A DNA stretch of 64,000 bases, taken from JALZKA01 sp963786495. GTDB lineage: Bacteria; Actinomycetota; Thermoleophilia; Solirubrobacterales; 70-9. Within the stretch, counting starts at the first letter, position 1, and every line of letters starts with the position of its first letter. Positions 60,787-64,000 of this stretch are shown here, one piece after another. Location: NCBI GenBank assembly GCA_963786495.1, contig CAWAZL010000002.1, forward strand, positions 744,001-808,000, in the 5' to 3' direction. The position numbers and the translations under genes are program-made. Below the pieces are notes generated by a model, which worked only from the letters and a program-made list of their open reading frames with translations, searched no databases and was not told the origin of the DNA.

Positions 60787-60920
60787 GAGCTCACCAGCTC
60801 AATGCCGCTCCAGACATAGGGCGCCCGGGGAATCCCCGAGCTCCCATCGTCCAGTAGGCGCCGCGGAGGAGATCCCGAAGCGGCGAATAGCCAGGCCGGC
60901 CAGAGGAGATCCCGAAGGCC
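60787..60920 (+). ncRNA. structured 5' leader with tandem hairpins before pdhA
   Basis: Four hairpins in series: GAGCT-CACC-AGCTC (60787-60800); CGGGG-AAT-CCCCG (60826-60838); CGCCGC/GCGGCG (60859-60885) and GGCC/GGCC (60898-60920). The last two carry nearly identical 15-base apical loops (GGAGGAGATCCCGAA and AGAGGAGATCCCGAA). The repeated GGAGGAGA is Shine-Dalgarno-like. No known riboswitch is recognised; a cis-regulatory RNA is a hypothesis. Confidence 0.5.
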
Positions 60921-60943
60921 CGCCAGACACGAAGGGCGGAGAG

Positions 60944-62113
60944 ATGAAGCGAAGCGAAGGCGCTGTCGCGAGCGAACCTCGGCACGAGGAGGCTCACACG
61001 AGCGCGGATTCGAACGGAACACAGGACGCGACGGTCCACGACCTGGCCCCGCGACTGACCCGTGAGGACCGGACCGCACTCCTGCGGTTCATGGCGATGA
61101 TGCGAGCCTCAGAGGAACGGGGCCTCACCCTGTATCGCCAGGGCAAGGTGCCCGGCTCCTTTTACGACGGCTGCGGGCAGGAGGCGATCTCGGTCGGCTC
61201 GTCGTTCGCCCTCGCCCCCGAAGACCGTATGTGCATATTGCACCGCGATCTTGGGGCGCACTTTGTTCGAGGGGTCACCCCCGACCGCTACCTCGCCAAC
61301 TACATGGGGCGCTCCGGCGGCCTCACCGGCGGCAAGGACGGCAACATGCACTTCGGCGACCCCGCGCTCGGCTGCATCGGCATGGTTTCGATGCTTCCCG
61401 ACATGGCGCTCGTCGCCATGGGCATGGCGCTTGCGTTCAAGGTGCGCTCGGAGAAGCGCGTCGCCATGACCTACTTCGGCGAGGGCTCGACCGCCAACGG
61501 CCAGTGGCACGAGGCGATGAACATGGCCGGCGTCCAGCGCCTGCCCGTCGTCTTCATCCTCGAGAACAATGGCTTCGCGTACTCGACTCCGAACGAGCTT
61601 GAGTTCGCCGTCGACCCGGTCGAGCGCGCCCGCACCTATGGCTTCCCTGGCGTCGCCGTGGACGGCAACGACGTCGAGGCCGTGTTCGAGGCTTCGCGCG
61701 TCGCGGTCGAACGAGCCCGTGAGGGCGACGGCCCGACCCTGATCGAGTGCCGGACGATGCGGATGCACGGCCACGGCGCCCACGACGACATGAGCTACGT
61801 GCCCGAGGGCCTCCACGATGTGTGGGCGAAACGTGACCCGATTGAGCTTTACGCGCAACGCCTGGTCGACGACTACGGCTTCGACCCAGGCGAGGTGGAC
61901 GCGGTCCGCAACGAGGTGCGCGCGTACGTCGACGAGTGCGCCGAGAAGGCGCTCGCCTCGCCGATGCCTGAGCCCGAGGGCGCCACTGACGGCGTCTTCG
62001 CATCCGAGTCCACCCCGCTCGGTGACGGACAGGCACCGTGGTCCCATTGGCAGTCGCGGAATGGGCACGGTCGAGGGTCCTCCAACGGCTCGTCCGAGAG
62101 GAGCGCGGCATGA
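60944..62113 (+). CDS. pdhA: 2-oxoacid dehydrogenase E1 component alpha subunit
   Basis: A 389-aa thiamine-diphosphate enzyme, pyruvate or acetoin/branched-chain type. GSFYDGCGQEAISVGSSFAL, DLGAHFVRGV, and the ThDP/Mg motif GEGSTANGQWHEAMNMAGVQRLPVVFILENN lead to RMHGHGAHDDMSYVP with conserved His residues of the phosphorylation-loop region. The first ~35 residues and last ~40 (QAPWSHWQSRNGHGRGSSNGSS) are low-complexity. Which oxoacid is used cannot be fixed from sequence. RBS GGGCGGAGAG; ATGA overlap with pdhB. Confidence 0.9.
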   Translation: MKRSEGAVASEPRHEEAHTSADSNGTQDATVHDLAPRLTREDRTALLRFMAMMRASEERGLTLYRQGKVPGSFYDGCGQEAISVGSSFALAPEDRMCILHRDLGAHFVRGVTPDRYLANYMGRSGGLTGGKDGNMHFGDPALGCIGMVSMLPDMALVAMGMALAFKVRSEKRVAMTYFGEGSTANGQWHEAMNMAGVQRLPVVFILENNGFAYSTPNELEFAVDPVERARTYGFPGVAVDGNDVEAVFEASRVAVERAREGDGPTLIECRTMRMHGHGAHDDMSYVPEGLHDVWAKRDPIELYAQRLVDDYGFDPGEVDAVRNEVRAYVDECAEKALASPMPEPEGATDGVFASESTPLGDGQAPWSHWQSRNGHGRGSSNGSSERSAA

Positions 62114-63120
62114 GCGCCGCCGAGACGACGGCCGCGCCGGAAACGACCGAAGTCCGCGGCGAGACCACGTATCTCGAGGCGATCTCCGACGCCCTGCGCG
62201 AGGAGATGCGCCGCGACGAGACGGTCATCTGCCTGGGCGAGGACATCGGCGCGTTCGGCGGCGCGTTCAAGGTCACGGACGGCTTCATCGAGGAGTTCGG
62301 CGCCGCGCGCGTCATCGACACGCCGCTCGCCGAGAACGCGATCATTGGCGCCGCAGTCGGCGCCGCGGCCGAGGGCCTTCGCCCCGTCTGCGAGATGCAG
62401 TTCGCGGACTTCATCGCCTGCGGCTTTGACCAACTCGTGAACGTTGCAGCGAAGCTTCACTTCCGCCAGGGCGTTGCCGTGCCGATGGTGGTTCGCTTGC
62501 CCTCGGGTGGCGGCTTCTCGGGCGGCCCGTTCCACTCCCAGAACCCAGAGGCATGGCTGCTTCAGGCGCCCGGCCTGAAGGTCGTCGCTCCGGCAACAGC
62601 CGCCGACGCCAAGGGCCTCCTCACCAGCGCCATCCGCGATCCCAACCCGGTCTGCTTCCTCGAGCACAAGGGCCTCTACCGCAACGTTCGCGGAGAGGTT
62701 CCGGGGGGTGATTACTCGGTCGCGATCGGCGAAGCACACGTTGCCCGCGAGGGCTCAGAGGTGAGCGTCATCGCCTACGGCTCAAGCGTCCACTTGGCGC
62801 TCGATGCCGCGGACGAGCTTGGCGCGGATGTCGAGGTGCTCGACCTGCGGACGCTCTGCCCGCTCGACACCGAGGCGATCCTCATGACCGCGCGGAAGAC
62901 GGGCAAAGTGCTCGTCGCCCACGAGGCGACCAGATCGTGCGGTGTGGGGGCGGAAGTGGCGGCGCTGATCACCGAGCACGCCTTTGAGCACCTAGACGCG
63001 CCGGTCAGGAGGCTGACCGCGCCTGACGTGCCGATTCCGTTCAGCCCACCGCTCGAACAAGCCGTCCTGCCCCAGCCCGACGACATGAAGGAGGCTCTCA
63101 GTGAGCTCCTCAGCTACTAG
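62110..63120 (+). CDS. pdhB: 2-oxoacid dehydrogenase E1 component beta subunit
   Basis: A 336-aa partner of E1alpha: TTYLEAISDALREEMRRDETVICLGEDIGAFGGAFKVTDGF, PLAENAIIGAAVGAAAEGLRPVCEMQFADFI, the transketolase-like C-terminal domain with DLRTLCPLDTEAIL and AHEATRSCGVGAEVAALI. ATG 62110 in an ATGA overlap with pdhA. Its end overlaps the E2 start by 20 bases. Confidence 0.93.
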   Translation: MSAAETTAAPETTEVRGETTYLEAISDALREEMRRDETVICLGEDIGAFGGAFKVTDGFIEEFGAARVIDTPLAENAIIGAAVGAAAEGLRPVCEMQFADFIACGFDQLVNVAAKLHFRQGVAVPMVVRLPSGGGFSGGPFHSQNPEAWLLQAPGLKVVAPATAADAKGLLTSAIRDPNPVCFLEHKGLYRNVRGEVPGGDYSVAIGEAHVAREGSEVSVIAYGSSVHLALDAADELGADVEVLDLRTLCPLDTEAILMTARKTGKVLVAHEATRSCGVGAEVAALITEHAFEHLDAPVRRLTAPDVPIPFSPPLEQAVLPQPDDMKEALSELLSY

Positions 63121-64000
63121 CGCGCAGACGGTCGCCGTCGCGATGCCACAGATGGGCATCTCCGTCTCCGAGGGAACGATCCTCGAGTGGCGGAAGGCGG
63201 TCGGCGATCCGGTCGAAGCCGACGAGACGATCTGTGACGTCACGACCGACAAGGTCGATGTCGAGATCCCCTGCCCCGCGACGGGTGTCCTCGCCCGCAT
63301 CGTCGTACAGCCGGGTGAGACCGTGCCAGTCGGCGAGCCCATCGCCGAGATCGACACCGGGACTCCTGACAACGCTGGTGTGGGGGAGGGAGGGACTCCC
63401 GTCCCGCCTCAAACCCTTCGGGCCAACCGGCTGGACGGAAGTTCCTCCCCGTCCCCTTCCGCCGGCGCTGAGTGCGACCGGTCAACGTTTGTGTCGCCTG
63501 TGGTTCGCCGCATGGCCGACGAGCACAACGTCGACCTCTCGCAGGTCGAGGGCCACGGCGTCGGCGGGCGAATTCGCAAGAAGGACCTGATCGCGCACTT
63601 GGAGACGGCCGAAGAGAAGCCGTCGCGGCCGCTCCACACCGAGTCGCCGTACGTCCCAGAGGCGCCGCCGCCCGGGCCCGCGAACGGCGATGGGGCGCGG
63701 GAGCCGATGAGCCCGATGAGGAAGGCGATCGCCGAACACATGGTGCGCTCGGTCCAGACCGCAGCTCACTGCACGACGATCGTCGAGGTCGACTTCTCGG
63801 CCGTCGCGAAGCGGCGAGCCGAGCTCAAGCCGGGCTTCGCCGAGAAGGGCGTGCCGCTGACCTATTTGGCGTTCGTTGCGAGTGCGGTGGTGGAGTCGCT
63901 CGAGCAATTCCCTGCGCTCAACGCGTCAGTCGACGGGGACGACATGGTTCGCCATCCGGACGTGAATCTGGGCATCGCGGTCTCGCTGGAGTCCGGACTG
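63101..64000 (+). CDS. pdhC: dihydrolipoamide acyltransferase E2 component (partial, runs off the window)
   Basis: GTG 63101 opens a frame that continues past the right edge. Residues ~10-85 are a lipoyl domain with the attachment Lys in DVTTDKVDVEIP; ~87-125 are a linker; ~127-165 a peripheral subunit-binding domain (SPVVRRMADEHNVDLSQVEGHGVGGRIRKKDL); from ~205 the catalytic domain (SPMRKAIAEHMVRSVQTAAHCTTIVEVDFSA) starts. The C-terminal DHR region is beyond the window. It overlaps pdhB and completes an E1alpha-E1beta-E2 operon. Confidence 0.93.
   Translation, partial: MSSSATSAQTVAVAMPQMGISVSEGTILEWRKAVGDPVEADETICDVTTDKVDVEIPCPATGVLARIVVQPGETVPVGEPIAEIDTGTPDNAGVGEGGTPVPPQTLRANRLDGSSSPSPSAGAECDRSTFVSPVVRRMADEHNVDLSQVEGHGVGGRIRKKDLIAHLETAEEKPSRPLHTESPYVPEAPPPGPANGDGAREPMSPMRKAIAEHMVRSVQTAAHCTTIVEVDFSAVAKRRAELKPGFAEKGVPLTYLAFVASAVVESLEQFPALNASVDGDDMVRHPDVNLGIAVSLESGL
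63433..63454. repeat. inverted repeat in the E2 linker
   Basis: GGACGG (63433-63438) and CCGTCC (63449-63454) flank ten bases in the linker between lipoyl and subunit-binding domains of pdhC. The linker also holds GGGAC-TCCC-like repeats from 63391. It is another palindrome tolerated in a flexible coding region. Confidence 0.5.

Noticed and set aside
1..64000. CRISPR array, prophage or complete insertion sequence
   Set aside because: No regularly spaced direct repeats of CRISPR size, no cas, transposase, integrase or structural phage genes were seen.

Overview
The window is high-GC bacterial DNA, densely packed, with GTG/TTG starts and many 4-base start/stop overlaps. Gene content (PurS/PurQ/PurL FGAM synthase, an actinobacterial group 1h-type [NiFe]-hydrogenase locus, DM13 and TSP3-repeat surface proteins) suggests an actinobacterium, perhaps a Thermoleophilia-like soil lineage; the lineage is inferred, not shown. 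Many conserved genes carry single-base frameshifts, so part of the sequence is probably an imperfect consensus (draft or metagenome assembly).

Region 1 (1-29.5 kb) is a de novo purine pathway scaffold: purE, purB, purC, purS, purQ, purL, purF, purN, with purH at 45.5 kb. It is interrupted by accessory blocks. Nine PAPS-dependent sulfotransferase genes lie among the pur genes, together with a GT-A-like protein, a cytochrome P450, two divergent asparagine-synthase-like proteins and two tandem GT4-type glycosyltransferases (one frameshifted). A secreted TSP3/RTX-like protein follows. The set looks like a system for building and sulfating surface glycans, glycolipids or a small metabolite; the product is unknown. 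A DM13 membrane protein and recQ lie between purL and purN.

Region 2 (29.5-45.4 kb) is a high-affinity H2-oxidising hydrogenase system. A Fur-family regulator with a perfect operator over its own promoter and a NicO-type Ni/Co transporter converge on a long minus-strand operon: hypC, second hypC-like gene, hypD, hypE, small subunit, large subunit, NifU/Rieske-like protein, three accessory proteins of unknown function, protease, hypA, hypB, tandem-SIS protein, hypF. The small subunit has an Asp where the second proximal-cluster Cys normally sits and lacks a Tat signal, as in group 1h enzymes.

Region 3 (45.5-57 kb) holds purH, tRNA-Lys(UUU), a heavily frameshifted sulfate ABC transporter operon with a divergent Rrf2 regulator lacking cluster cysteines, and a thiamine locus (TPP riboswitch-thiO-thiS-thiG, divergent thiE). 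Region 4 (57-64 kb) is a 2-oxoacid dehydrogenase locus: lpd, a DsbA/HCCA-isomerase-like protein, a lipoyl-less E2-like protein that has lost its catalytic His, an SRPBCC-like protein, then a structured leader and E1alpha-E1beta-E2; the E2 gene runs off the right edge.

Scattered through regions 2-4 is a family of 13-base palindromes with the skeleton GGnGnC-W-GnCnCC. Several lie in frame inside coding sequences, including two identically spaced pairs in neighbouring hydrogenase accessory genes.
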